Positions 9,968 through 18,117 of a stretch of 47,087 nucleotides of DNA are shown here, in pieces; position 1 is the stretch's first letter, and the number at the start of each line of letters is the position of its first letter. A model generated the notes under the pieces. That model had not been told where the DNA came from. It saw nothing but the letters and a program-made list of their open reading frames with translations, and made no database searches. A program made the position numbers and the translations under genes. Origin of the DNA: a bacterium (GTDB lineage Bacteria; Myxococcota_A; Bradymonadia; UBA7976; UBA1532); contig JAUHXL010000004.1 of assembly GCA_030426945.1 (NCBI GenBank), forward strand, positions 1 through 47,087. Reading direction: 5' to 3'.

Positions 9968-11332
9968 GTGCGCACGCGAACCGCCGGCCGGCTGCGCCTG
10001 GCCGTGGCCGCCGCCCTGTGCCTGGCGCCCGCCCTCGCCCACGCCGGCGAGCCGCTGGTGCTGCCCACCCACATCGACGTGCCCTTCACCGCGCGCCTGA
10101 CCAGCCTGCTCGGCATGGTCGTCATCATGGGCCTGGCGTGGGCGTCGAGCACCCACCGGCGGGTCGTGCAGTGGCGCGTCGTGATCTGGGGCGTGGGGCT
10201 GCAGCTCGCGCTCGGCGCGGTGCTGCTGCAGACCGACGTGGGCGCGGGCTTCTTCGGCGCGCTGAAGGACGGCGTCGCGAAGCTGCTCCAGTTCTACCGC
10301 GAGGGCGCGAACCTGCTGTTCGAGCCGCTGATGAGCACCACCGAGGAGATGGGCCGCATCCCCTTCGCCTTCTCGGTGTTGCCCACGATCATCTTCTTCT
10401 CGTCGCTGATGGCCGTGCTGTACCACCTGCGCATCATGCAGGTGGTGGTGGGCGCGGTCGCCCGCGCGATGCAGTGGACCCTGCGCACCAGCGGCGCCGA
10501 GAGCCTGTCGGCGGCGGGCAACATCTTCGTCGGCCAGACCGAGGCCCCGCTGCTCATCCGCCCCTTCGTCGAGAAGATGACCGACAGCGAGCTGATGGCG
10601 GTGATGACCGGTGGGTTCGCGACGGTGGCGGGCGGCGTGATGGTGGCCTACGTCGGCATGTTCGGCGACCTGTTCCCCGACATGGCCGGCCACCTGATGA
10701 CCGCCAGCATCATGTCGGCGCCCGCGGCGCTGGTGATCGCCAAGCTGATGCTGCCCGAGACCGGTGCGCCCGAGACGGCGGGCAGGGTGGCCAAGGGCGA
10801 GCGCTCGACCTACCAGAACACGATCGACGCGGCGGCCACCGGCGCGGCCGACGGCCTGACCCTGGCCTTGAACGTGGCCGCGATGCTGCTGGCGTTCGTC
10901 GCCCTCGTCGCCCTCCTCAACGCGCTGCTCACGGTCCTCGGTGGCTGGATCGGCGTCGAGGATCTGACCTTCCAGCGCATCCTGGGCTGGTTGCTGGCGC
11001 CCCTGGCCTGGGTGATGGGCGTGCCCTGGGAGGACGCCCAGGCCGTGGGTTCGCTGCTGGGCACGAAGACGGTCCTCAACGAGTTCTACGCCTACTTCGA
11101 GCTGTCGTCCCTGGTGCAGACCGGCGCCATCCGCGATCCCCGCTCGGTCATCATCGCCACCTACGCCCTCTGCGGCTTCGCCAACTTCGGCAGCATCGCC
11201 ATCCAGATCGGCGGCATCGGCGCCATCGCGCCCAACCGGCGCAAGGATCTGGCTCGCCTCGGCCTGCGGGCCATGATCGGCGGCACGCTGGCGGCGTTCA
11301 TGACGGCCACCGTGGCGGGCATGATGTTGTGA
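9968..11332 (+). CDS. nupC: Concentrative nucleoside transporter (CNT/NupC family)
   Basis: Cation-coupled import of nucleosides across the inner membrane. 454 residues from the GTG. The first ~25 residues (RTRTAGRLRLAVAAALCLAPALAHA) look like a signal peptide or extra N-terminal helix ending in AHA. The body has the CNT helices and the diagnostic motif SAAGNIFVGQTEAPLLIRPF at about 178-197, followed by the MTGGFATVAGGVMVAYVG gate helix, and GTKTVLNEFYAY with YALCGFANFGSIAIQ toward the end. Conservation suggests a functional transporter. With the adjacent phosphorylase it forms a nucleoside salvage pair now separated by repeat copy 2. The stop overlaps the next gene as GTGA. Confidence 0.93.
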   Translation: MRTRTAGRLRLAVAAALCLAPALAHAGEPLVLPTHIDVPFTARLTSLLGMVVIMGLAWASSTHRRVVQWRVVIWGVGLQLALGAVLLQTDVGAGFFGALKDGVAKLLQFYREGANLLFEPLMSTTEEMGRIPFAFSVLPTIIFFSSLMAVLYHLRIMQVVVGAVARAMQWTLRTSGAESLSAAGNIFVGQTEAPLLIRPFVEKMTDSELMAVMTGGFATVAGGVMVAYVGMFGDLFPDMAGHLMTASIMSAPAALVIAKLMLPETGAPETAGRVAKGERSTYQNTIDAAATGAADGLTLALNVAAMLLAFVALVALLNALLTVLGGWIGVEDLTFQRILGWLLAPLAWVMGVPWEDAQAVGSLLGTKTVLNEFYAYFELSSLVQTGAIRDPRSVIIATYALCGFANFGSIAIQIGGIGAIAPNRRKDLARLGLRAMIGGTLAAFMTATVAGMML

Positions 11333-12717
11333 GCGGGCCCGATCCGGCGGAGCTGGACGCGGCCCTCTACGACCCCGACCCCGTCGTCCGCGACGCCGCC
11401 CGCAGCCGGCTGGCGCGCGAGGTGCCGGCGGCCGACGTGCCCGCGCTGGTCGCGCTGCTCGACGCGCCGCAGCGGATGACGCGTCGCCGGGTGGCCCGCA
11501 TCCTGTCCGAGATCGATCCCGCGCGCGTCGCGCCCGCCCTGCGCGCGGCCCTGCGCGACGGGGACGCCGCGCCCCGCACCCGCGCCGGCGCGGCCCGCGT
11601 CCTCGGCGTCCTGGCCGACGGCGAGGAGCCAGCCCTCGGCGACGGCCTGGCCGATCCGGTGGTGCGCGTCCGCCGCGCGTCCGCCCAGCCCGCCGCCCCC
11701 CTCGACGCCCTGCGCGCGGCCCTGGCCGACGACGCCCCCGAGGTGCTCGCGCGCGTGGCCGAGGCCCTCGAGGCGCGGGGTGAGATCCCCTCACCCGAGG
11801 TGCTGCGCCCCGCCCTCGGGCGCGCCCCGCAGGCCGCCGCCCTCGGCCGCCTGCTGGCCCGCGCGGCGCCGGCCGACGCCGCCCTGATCGCCGCCGCCCG
11901 CGCGGGGGATGCCACCGCCCTCGCGCACCTGGCCGATCCGGTGACGCTGGCCGCGCTGCTCGACGATCACCCGGTCGAGGCCGCCTGGGGCCTCGCGCGC
12001 CTCGGCGCCGCGCCGCCCGCCGACCACCGCGATCCGCGGGTCCGCGCCGCCGCCGCCCGCGCCCTGCCGCCGGGCGACCCCGACCTGGCGCGTCTGGTGC
12101 TCGATCCCGATCCCGGCGTCGCCTGGCTGGCCCGCCGCGCCCAGACCGGCGCCTTCGCCTCGGCCGTCATCGCCCGCCGCCTCGCGCCCCACGCGCGCAG
12201 CGACGCCGCCTCGGCCCGCCCGCCCTACGGCCTGCGTCCGGGCGACTCGGTGCCCGCCGTCGAGCGCGCGCCGGCGGCCCTCGCGCTGTGCCACACCCGC
12301 TTCGACGTGAACCTCGGCGTCGCCGTCCGCAGCGCCGAGGCCGCCGGCCTGCGCGAGGTGGTGCTGATGGGCCGCGCCGATCTGTTCCGCAGCCCGGCGC
12401 GCGGCACCGATCTGCTGCTGCCCATCGATCACGTGCCCGATCCCGCCGCGCTGGTGGTGTGGGCGCGCAGCCGCGGCTATCAGATCGTCGCCGTGCAGCA
12501 GACACCGGACAGCGCGCCCTACCACCGCGCCGACTACCCGCCGCGCCCGCTGTTCGTCCTGGGCGCCGAGGACGAGGGCGTCCCGCCGGCCCTGCGCGCC
12601 GCGGCCGATCTGGCCGTCGAGATCCCGCTCTTCGGCGCCATCGACAGCCTGAACGTCGCCGCCGCGGCCACCACCGTGATGTTTCAGTGGGCGGTCACTC
12701 GGAGCGACACGCCGTGA
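11329..12717 (+). CDS. HEAT-like repeat domain fused to SpoU/TrmH RNA 2'-O-methyltransferase
   Basis: 462 residues from a GTG overlapping the nupC stop. Residues 1-~300 are Ala/Arg/Asp-rich helical repeats of HEAT/PBS-lyase type (for example YDPDPVVRDAARSRLAREV and LADPVVRVRRAS). Residues about 313-460 are a SPOUT methyltransferase with all three SpoU motifs: NLGVAVRSAEAAGL (motif 1, about 325), LGAEDEGVP (motif 2, about 408) and IPLFGAIDSLNVAAAA (motif 3, about 434). Predicted: 2'-O-methylation of a tRNA or rRNA ribose using SAM, with the helical repeats perhaps binding RNA or a partner. The target cannot be inferred. Its last 23 bp overlap the convergent lipoprotein gene 3' end. Confidence 0.83.
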   Translation: MSGPDPAELDAALYDPDPVVRDAARSRLAREVPAADVPALVALLDAPQRMTRRRVARILSEIDPARVAPALRAALRDGDAAPRTRAGAARVLGVLADGEEPALGDGLADPVVRVRRASAQPAAPLDALRAALADDAPEVLARVAEALEARGEIPSPEVLRPALGRAPQAAALGRLLARAAPADAALIAAARAGDATALAHLADPVTLAALLDDHPVEAAWGLARLGAAPPADHRDPRVRAAAARALPPGDPDLARLVLDPDPGVAWLARRAQTGAFASAVIARRLAPHARSDAASARPPYGLRPGDSVPAVERAPAALALCHTRFDVNLGVAVRSAEAAGLREVVLMGRADLFRSPARGTDLLLPIDHVPDPAALVVWARSRGYQIVAVQQTPDSAPYHRADYPPRPLFVLGAEDEGVPPALRAAADLAVEIPLFGAIDSLNVAAAATTVMFQWAVTRSDTP

Positions 12718-14293
12718 GCGCGGCGCAGTCGGCCGCGGCGCCGGCCGCGCGCAGGCAGGCGCCGCTGGCCTCGATCTCGGCGGCCCGGCCGCCGCGGGCG
12801 CAGTCCACCAGGCAGCCGTAGAGATCGTCCGCGCCGCCGGCGCAGGCGTCGGCGCGGCACAGGTTGGGGCAGTCGAGGCCACCGACCGTCGCGTCGCGCA
12901 CGCACTGGCTGACGGCGTGCCCCTCGGCCGGCGGCAAGCAGGCGTCGGCGCGGGCGACGCAGCGCAGGAAGGTGGCGCGGGCCAGGGGCTCCCGCCAGAA
13001 GGCGTCTGCGCAGTCGGCCTCGCAGGTGTCGCCCGCGACGCGCTGGCCGCACTCGCGCAGCGCGGCGCAGTGCAGCGCGCAGGGCGGGGCGGGCGCCGGG
13101 CAGCCGTCGACCGTCAGCCGCGCGCGCGGGAAGTCGGCCACGCAGTCGTCCACGCACCCGGCGTCACAGGCCGCGCACCGCTCGACGCACACCGCGTCGG
13201 CGTCGGCCGCGGCCTCGCAGGCGCGCAGGGCCGCGCAGTCGGGCGCCTCGTCGCACAGCCACGGGCCGAGGCGCCGCTCGACCTCGAGCGCGGGCCCGTC
13301 GAGCAGCCCCGCGCAGGTCTGCCGGCAGGCCGCGCCGTCCACGCCGTCGCAGGCCGCGCGCGCCGCGCAGATCGCGCCGCAGTCGACGGCCGGCGGCGGG
13401 CGGTCGAGGCAGCCGAGGGCCCCGTCGAAGTCGCAGCGCCGCGCCAGGTGGTCCAGCCCGCACCGCACGGCGGACCAGCCGCCATGCGCGAACAGCAGGC
13501 CGTGCAGCTCGACGCAGTCGAAGCCGGGCGCGTCAGGCTCGGCCGCCCGGCAGGCGGCCACCTCGAGGCAGAAGGCGTGGCTGTTGGGCAGGGTGGCCGC
13601 GCGCGTGGGCGCGTCGAGGCAGGCGGTGGCCGCCACGCAGTCCTCGCCGGCCCCGGCCAGGCAGGCCAGGCGGCCGTCCGCGCGCATCGCGGCGAGGGGA
13701 TCGGCATCGGTGGCCTCGCCCAGGCAGTCTTGGGCGCAGGTGTCGGCGCCGCGCAGGTTGCACGCGCGGCGCACGGCGCAGGCGTCCGCGCAGCGGGGCG
13801 CCAGATCGGCCAGGCAGGCGGCCCACTCGGCGGGGACGCAGGCGGTCATCGGGGGCGGCGCGCAGGCGAGGATGCGCGCGCTGGCCTGCGCGCAGGCGGC
13901 GGCGCAGCCGCCGAACGGCACGGTCAGCCCGCAGGCGGCGGCGCGCGCGCAGGCGGCGAGGCAGTCGTCGGGGGCCACGGCGTCGGGGGGCAGGGCGTCG
14001 GCGGGCGGCTCGGCGTCGGGCGCGGGCGCGGCGTCGTTGGACCGGGCGTCGGCGGCCGCGGCGTCCGGCGACGCCGCGGCGTCGCCGGTGAGCCGCGCGG
14101 CGTCTGCCAGCCCGGCGTCCCCGGGCGGCGCGCCGCGGTCGAGTAGACCGCGGTCGGGTGGGCGCGCGTCGGCCGGGGCGGTCGCGTCGGTGGTGGTCGC
14201 GTCGTCGGTGGGCGGCCCGGCCGCGCCGTCGTCGTCGCAGGCGCCCAGGCCCAGCGCCAGCGCCACCAGGGCGAGGCGCCGCCGCCGGCTCAA
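12695..14293 (-). CDS. Cys-rich lipoprotein with Asp/Ala linker
   Basis: 532 residues from a TTG that overlaps the upstream stop (TTGA). N-terminus SRRRRLALVALALGLGAC is a lipoprotein signal with lipobox LGAC, so the mature protein is probably lipid-anchored. A low-complexity Asp/Ala/Pro/Thr segment follows (about 25-125), then a dense Cys region with spaced Cys-x3-Cys pairs (DDCLAACARAAACG, CADACAVRRACN, CGAICAARAACDG, CDAGCVDDCVADFP, CPNLCRADACAGG), suggesting small disulfide-bonded repeats. Function unknown; such proteins abound in Myxococcota. It is the last gene of an overlapping four-gene operon (kinase, TrmJ-like, two lipoproteins). Opposite-strand open frames are compositional shadows. 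Confidence 0.78.
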   Translation of the reverse strand: MSRRRRLALVALALGLGACDDDGAAGPPTDDATTTDATAPADARPPDRGLLDRGAPPGDAGLADAARLTGDAAASPDAAAADARSNDAAPAPDAEPPADALPPDAVAPDDCLAACARAAACGLTVPFGGCAAACAQASARILACAPPPMTACVPAEWAACLADLAPRCADACAVRRACNLRGADTCAQDCLGEATDADPLAAMRADGRLACLAGAGEDCVAATACLDAPTRAATLPNSHAFCLEVAACRAAEPDAPGFDCVELHGLLFAHGGWSAVRCGLDHLARRCDFDGALGCLDRPPPAVDCGAICAARAACDGVDGAACRQTCAGLLDGPALEVERRLGPWLCDEAPDCAALRACEAAADADAVCVERCAACDAGCVDDCVADFPRARLTVDGCPAPAPPCALHCAALRECGQRVAGDTCEADCADAFWREPLARATFLRCVARADACLPPAEGHAVSQCVRDATVGGLDCPNLCRADACAGGADDLYGCLVDCARGGRAAEIEASGACLRAAGAAADCAALTACRSE

Positions 14294-16197
14294 GGCGACC
14301 GCTGCACGTCGAGCACCACCAGCACGATCTGCCCGGTGCCCTGCGCGTCGACCCGGATCGGGTGCGGTCCACCCGCGCCGGCGGCTTGCCGGATGTCGTC
14401 CGCGGTGATCACCACCCGCCCGACGTCGTCGTCGAGCAGCACGTCGGCGTCGCTCAGCTCGATGACGAGGCGGACGGCGTCGTTCGCTGGCACCAACGTG
14501 TAGCCGGCGTCCCAGCGGGGCGCGAAGGTGTTGTTGCGCTCCACCAGCTCGATCTCGGTGGGCTCGAGGCCCGGCCCCTCGATGAACAGCACGCCGTAGG
14601 CGTCCGGCTTCTCGAGCTCGCGCACCAGGGCCGAGCCGAAGAAGGCGATCAGGCCGCCCAGGGGATCGTCGCTCTCGAGCTCGGCGACGAAGGCGTCGAT
14701 CACCTCCTGCGCGACGGCGGCACCCAGGCCGTCCCAGGGCTCGCCGCTCGCCTTCGCGACGCTCAGCAGCACCTGCTGAAGGGTCACGTCGTAGTACGTC
14801 GGGCTGACGCACTCGCCGCTCGGCAGGCACTCGTCGAAGCCCTGGCAGGGCACTTCGGGGCAGCTCGGCACGCAGAAGGTGGTGCCGTCGGCGCACACCC
14901 AGCCGTCGCGGCAGGGGAGGTCGTCGCCGCAGCTCGCGAGGCAGAGACTGCCGACGGTCGACTGCCCGCAGTGCCCGCTGTCGCAGTCGCCGCCGCGCTC
15001 GCACTCGACCCGGCAGAACCCGCCGGGCCAGTTGGCGCCGGTGAAGCAGGTGCCCGCCGCGCAGTCGGCGTCGACCGCGCAGGGGCCGCCCTCACCGGAC
15101 AGCACCGGGCGGCACCGCCCGGCCTGACAGCTCTGCCCCTCGGGGCAGTCGACCGCCTCGTCGGTCCGCCCGTCGCAGTCGTCGTCCTCGCCGTCGCACA
15201 CCTCGGCCGGCGCGGGGCCACAGCCGCCGCAGGCGTTGCTGACGCCCTCGTCGTTGCGCCCGTCGCAGTCCTCGTCGAGGCCGTTGCACACCTCGGCGCG
15301 CAGGGGCCCGCAGTCGCCGCAGGGGTTGCGCACGCCCTCGTCGGTGTCGCCGTCGCAGTCGTCGTCCTCGAGGTTGCAGACCTCGGCCGGCACCGGCCCG
15401 CACGCGCCGCAGGCGTTCAGCGTGCCCTCGTCGGTGTCGCCGTCGCAGTCGTCGTCGCGCCCGTTGCACACCTCGGGCACCTCGACGCAGGCGCCGCCGC
15501 AGCGGCCCTGCACGCAGAGGTCGTCGGCGGCGCAGGGCACCTCGGGGCAGCCGGGGCCGCAGGTGCCCGCGACGCAGATCCAGCCGTCGCGGCAGTCATC
15601 GTCGGCTTCGCAGTCGGGCGCGCACCAGGTCGCACCCGCGGCGTCCTCGGCGCAGGCCGTGCCGCCCGGGCAGCCGCCTGCGCAGTCCAGCCGGCAGCGG
15701 CCGTCGGCCACGGTCAGGTCGCAGCGCGCGGACCCGGCGCAGTCACCATCGGCCGCGCAGGGCGCGCCGGGCGGCGCGGCGGCGCCGCCGTCCGGCGTGG
15801 GCGCCGCGTCGGTGAGGGGGCCGTCGGTGAGGGGGCCGTCGGTGAGGGGGCCGTCGGTGAGGGGCCTGGCGTCGCCGCCTGCGTCCAGCGGCGTCGGGCG
15901 GGCGTCGGCGCCGGCGTCGCGCGGATCCGGGCCGGGGCCCTCGCTGGCGTCCATCCCGCTGGCGTCGGCGCCGGGCGCGCGCGCGTCCGGCGTGCCCGGC
16001 ACGCCGCCATCCCCCGCGCCCACGGCGGCGTCCCCGGCCCCGCCGGGCACGCAGGTCCAGCCCTGGGCGTCGGTCTGTTGGCAGATGAAACCGGCCGCGC
16101 AGGTGCGGGTCGCCTGGCGGCAGTCGCCCCCGCTGCCCTCGGGCTGACACGCGACGAGCCCCAGGGCCAGCCACAGAAGGGGGCGCAGGTCCTTCAT
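14290..16197 (-). CDS. Lipoprotein with tandem MopE-type metal-binding motifs
   Basis: 635 residues. MKDLRPLLWLALGLVAC is a lipoprotein signal with lipobox LVAC. Order: a short Cys-rich segment (about 17-50); a Gly/Asp/Pro linker with PLTDG repeats (about 50-145); Cys-rich modules; four tandem 'EVCNGxDDDCDGxTDEG' motifs (about 245-350), the acidic putative metal-binding pattern (PF11617, MopE-like) that probably binds Ca2+ or another divalent ion; further EGF-like Cys modules; and a Cys-free C-terminal domain (about 480-635) with beta-rich segments such as YGVLFIEGPGLEPTEIELVE. Surface-exposed binding protein, ligand unknown. The ATG shares one base with the upstream stop (TGATG) and its own stop overlaps the next start. 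Confidence 0.82.
   Translation of the reverse strand: MKDLRPLLWLALGLVACQPEGSGGDCRQATRTCAAGFICQQTDAQGWTCVPGGAGDAAVGAGDGGVPGTPDARAPGADASGMDASEGPGPDPRDAGADARPTPLDAGGDARPLTDGPLTDGPLTDGPLTDAAPTPDGGAAAPPGAPCAADGDCAGSARCDLTVADGRCRLDCAGGCPGGTACAEDAAGATWCAPDCEADDDCRDGWICVAGTCGPGCPEVPCAADDLCVQGRCGGACVEVPEVCNGRDDDCDGDTDEGTLNACGACGPVPAEVCNLEDDDCDGDTDEGVRNPCGDCGPLRAEVCNGLDEDCDGRNDEGVSNACGGCGPAPAEVCDGEDDDCDGRTDEAVDCPEGQSCQAGRCRPVLSGEGGPCAVDADCAAGTCFTGANWPGGFCRVECERGGDCDSGHCGQSTVGSLCLASCGDDLPCRDGWVCADGTTFCVPSCPEVPCQGFDECLPSGECVSPTYYDVTLQQVLLSVAKASGEPWDGLGAAVAQEVIDAFVAELESDDPLGGLIAFFGSALVRELEKPDAYGVLFIEGPGLEPTEIELVERNNTFAPRWDAGYTLVPANDAVRLVIELSDADVLLDDDVGRVVITADDIRQAAGAGGPHPIRVDAQGTGQIVLVVLDVQRSP
15811..15870. 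repeat. In-frame 15-bp tandem repeat (PLTDG linker)
   Basis: GGTGAGGGGGCCGTC three times exactly (15811-15855) plus a degenerate fourth copy to 15870. On the minus strand it encodes PLTDG repeats in the lipoprotein linker; the copy number probably varies between strains. Confidence 0.85.
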
Positions 16198-16937
16198 CAG
16201 GGCTCCTCGCGTTCGACGCCGGCCAGGCCGCCCAGCCGCTTCAGCTCGGCGAAGACGCCGCCGAAGAGCGCCAGCTCCTGCGCGTTGGGGTTCGCGCGGG
16301 CCAGCACCTTGCGCAGGCGGCGCACGAAGTGCTCGGGCCCGCGCCCCGGGGGGTAGTTCACGCTGGCGACGCAGTCCTCGATCGCGGCGAAGAAGGCCTC
16401 GCGCGCGGCCGCCGGCACCTTGGGCGGCGCCTCGGCCTCCAGCGGCGGGCCCACGGTGGCCTCGAGCGGCCGCGCCAGCTCGTAGCCGATGCAGGCGACC
16501 GCGTGCGCCAGGTTCATCGACGGGAAGGGCTCGCCGGTGGGGATCTGCACCCACGCCTGGCAGCGATCCAGCTCGTGCAGCAGCAGGCCGGTGCGCTCCG
16601 CACCGAAGAGGATGGCGGTCGGGGCGCCGTCACCCACGCGCGCCGCCAGACCCGCCGCCGGCCACTCGGGCGGCGCGTCGTCGCGGTGCTCCCGGCGGCT
16701 GGTGCCGATCACCCGGGTGCAGTCGGCGATGGCGCCGTCGAGCGTGTCGAAGAAGCGCAGCGTCATCGTGTCGATCGACTCGCTGCTGAACGCGCGCAGG
16801 TCGCTCGGGTCGAAGCCGGTCGTCGTCACGACGCGCAGGCTGCCGAGCTCGAAGTTGGCGACCGCCCGGATGGCGCCCCCCACGTTGCGGGGATCCGCCG
16901 GGTTGCAGAGCACGATGTGCAGGGCGCCGCGCTTCAC
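16197..16937 (-). CDS. trmJ: TrmJ-like tRNA 2'-O-methyltransferase (SpoU superfamily)
   Basis: 246 residues, the same length as E. coli TrmJ, which methylates the ribose of residue 32 in tRNAs. It shows HIVLCNPADPRNVGGAIRAV at the N-terminus (SpoU motif 1), LFGAERTGLLLHELDRC (motif 2) and IPTGEPFPSMNLAHAVACIG (motif 3), with the C-terminal helical extension typical of TrmJ. The start is GTG at 16937, overlapping the upstream kinase stop (GTGA). The family call is firm; position 32 specificity is inherited from the family. It sits between a Ser/Thr kinase and two lipoproteins, all overlapping, which is unusual for a tRNA-modifying gene. Alternative: another 2'-O-methyltransferase of the TrmJ/LasT branch. 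Confidence 0.85.
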   Translation of the reverse strand: MKRGALHIVLCNPADPRNVGGAIRAVANFELGSLRVVTTTGFDPSDLRAFSSESIDTMTLRFFDTLDGAIADCTRVIGTSRREHRDDAPPEWPAAGLAARVGDGAPTAILFGAERTGLLLHELDRCQAWVQIPTGEPFPSMNLAHAVACIGYELARPLEATVGPPLEAEAPPKVPAAAREAFFAAIEDCVASVNYPPGRGPEHFVRRLRKVLARANPNAQELALFGGVFAELKRLGGLAGVEREEP

Positions 16938-18049
16938 GGGGCCAACAATCCCCACCACAAGCCGCCGACGACGCCCATGAGGCCGGCCACCGCGAGGCCG
17001 ATCCACAGGGCGCGGCGGCTGGGCGGGGGGGCGGCCACCGGCGGCGGCGAGGGCTGCGTCGCCTCCGCCCCCAGCGCCGGCGCGTGGGGCCCGCCGCCCT
17101 GCTGCTCCGCGAGGATCGCCTCGAGGCGGTCGCGCACCCGGATGGCCGTGGACGGGCGCTCGTCGGGGTGCTTGGCCAGCAGCTGCATCACCAGATCCTC
17201 GAGGGCGTGCGGCAAGCGGCGATCCGGCGGCAGCACCAGGTTGGGCGGCTGCACCTCGTCGTTGAGCACCGCCGAGATGGTCTTGCCCGTCGCGCGGCGC
17301 CGGGTGAGCGTCTCGTAGAGCATCACGCCCAGCGCGTACAGATCGGCGCGCTCGTCGACCGGCGCGCCGCGGCACTGCTCCGGCGCCATGTAGCGCAGGG
17401 TGCCCAGCAGGCGCCGCTGCTCGTCGCGATCATCGGCGTCCAGCATCGCCGCGATGCCGAAGTCGACCAGCTTCACCCGAAGGGTGCCGTCGCGGCGCTC
17501 CTCGAGGAACACGTTGTCCGGCTTCAGGTCGCGGTGGATGATCTGCGCCTGGTGGGCGGCGGTGAGGCCGGTGCACACCTGGATCATGATCGGCAGCGCG
17601 CGCAGGGGATCGAGCGGCGCCTCGTCGCGCAGCAGCGCCTTGAAGGTGCGCCCCTCGAGCAGCTCCATCGCGATGTAGGCCGAGCCGTCGTGGGGCTGCA
17701 GCTCCGCGTCGAAGACCGTGACCACGTTGGGGTGCGACAGCCGGGCCGCGGCCACCGCCTCGTCACGGAAGAGCCGGCGCTGCAGGGGGCTCGCGAGGAA
17801 CCGCGGGAACAGCACCTTGAGGGCGACCAGGTCGCCCACCAGCACCCGCCGCGCGGCGAACACCATGCCCATGCCGCCCACGCCGAGCACCCGCTCGATG
17901 GCGTACTTGTTGTCGATCACCCGCCCGATCCAGGCGTCCGGCGGATCGTCGCGCACCTGCGTCGCGCCGCACGTCAGGCAGTGGGTCAGGTCGTCGGTCA
18001 CCTGCGCCCCGCAGCGGGGACAGGCGTAGGTGGAGGATGAAGAGGACAT
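16934..18049 (-). CDS. Membrane-anchored Ser/Thr protein kinase with N-terminal zinc ribbon
   Basis: 371 residues. Residues 8-28 form a four-Cys zinc ribbon (C10, C13, C24, C27). The kinase domain spans about 49-312 with an intact active site: glycine loop GVGGMGMVF, Lys78 in VALK, HRDLKPDN (172-179), DFG (196-198), and GTLRYMAPEQC. A Pro/Ala linker precedes one C-terminal membrane helix (about 344-366, RRALWIGLAVAGLMGVVGGL) with almost no extracytoplasmic tail, so it cannot sense through a large outer domain by itself; the downstream lipoproteins might do so (inference). First gene of the minus-strand operon, sharing an AT-richer divergent promoter region with the next kinase. Confidence 0.93.
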   Translation of the reverse strand: MSSSSSTYACPRCGAQVTDDLTHCLTCGATQVRDDPPDAWIGRVIDNKYAIERVLGVGGMGMVFAARRVLVGDLVALKVLFPRFLASPLQRRLFRDEAVAAARLSHPNVVTVFDAELQPHDGSAYIAMELLEGRTFKALLRDEAPLDPLRALPIMIQVCTGLTAAHQAQIIHRDLKPDNVFLEERRDGTLRVKLVDFGIAAMLDADDRDEQRRLLGTLRYMAPEQCRGAPVDERADLYALGVMLYETLTRRRATGKTISAVLNDEVQPPNLVLPPDRRLPHALEDLVMQLLAKHPDERPSTAIRVRDRLEAILAEQQGGGPHAPALGAEATQPSPPPVAAPPPSRRALWIGLAVAGLMGVVGGLWWGLLAP

Positions 18050-18117
18050 CAGGTCGGCGGGTGTGCGAAGTTCCGGTCGGTCGCGGTTTTTGGCATTATA
18101 GGCCGCCCGATCGACCG
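18050..18117 (-). promoter_or_regulatory. Divergent promoter region between two kinase genes
   Basis: A 68-bp gap with a local AT patch. On the minus strand a perfect TATAAT lies at 18100-18095, 46 bp before the start at 18049; a weak TTCCAT-like -35 is 17 bp further upstream. On the plus strand CATTAT (18094-18099) could serve the kinase starting at 18118, but would leave a very short leader. Confidence 0.45.

Noticed and set aside
12864-14408. Long plus-strand open frames opposite the Cys-rich lipoproteins
   Set aside because: Low-complexity Arg/Ala/Gln/Ser products without motifs, typical antisense shadows in GC-rich genes; the minus strand has signal peptides and Cys patterns.
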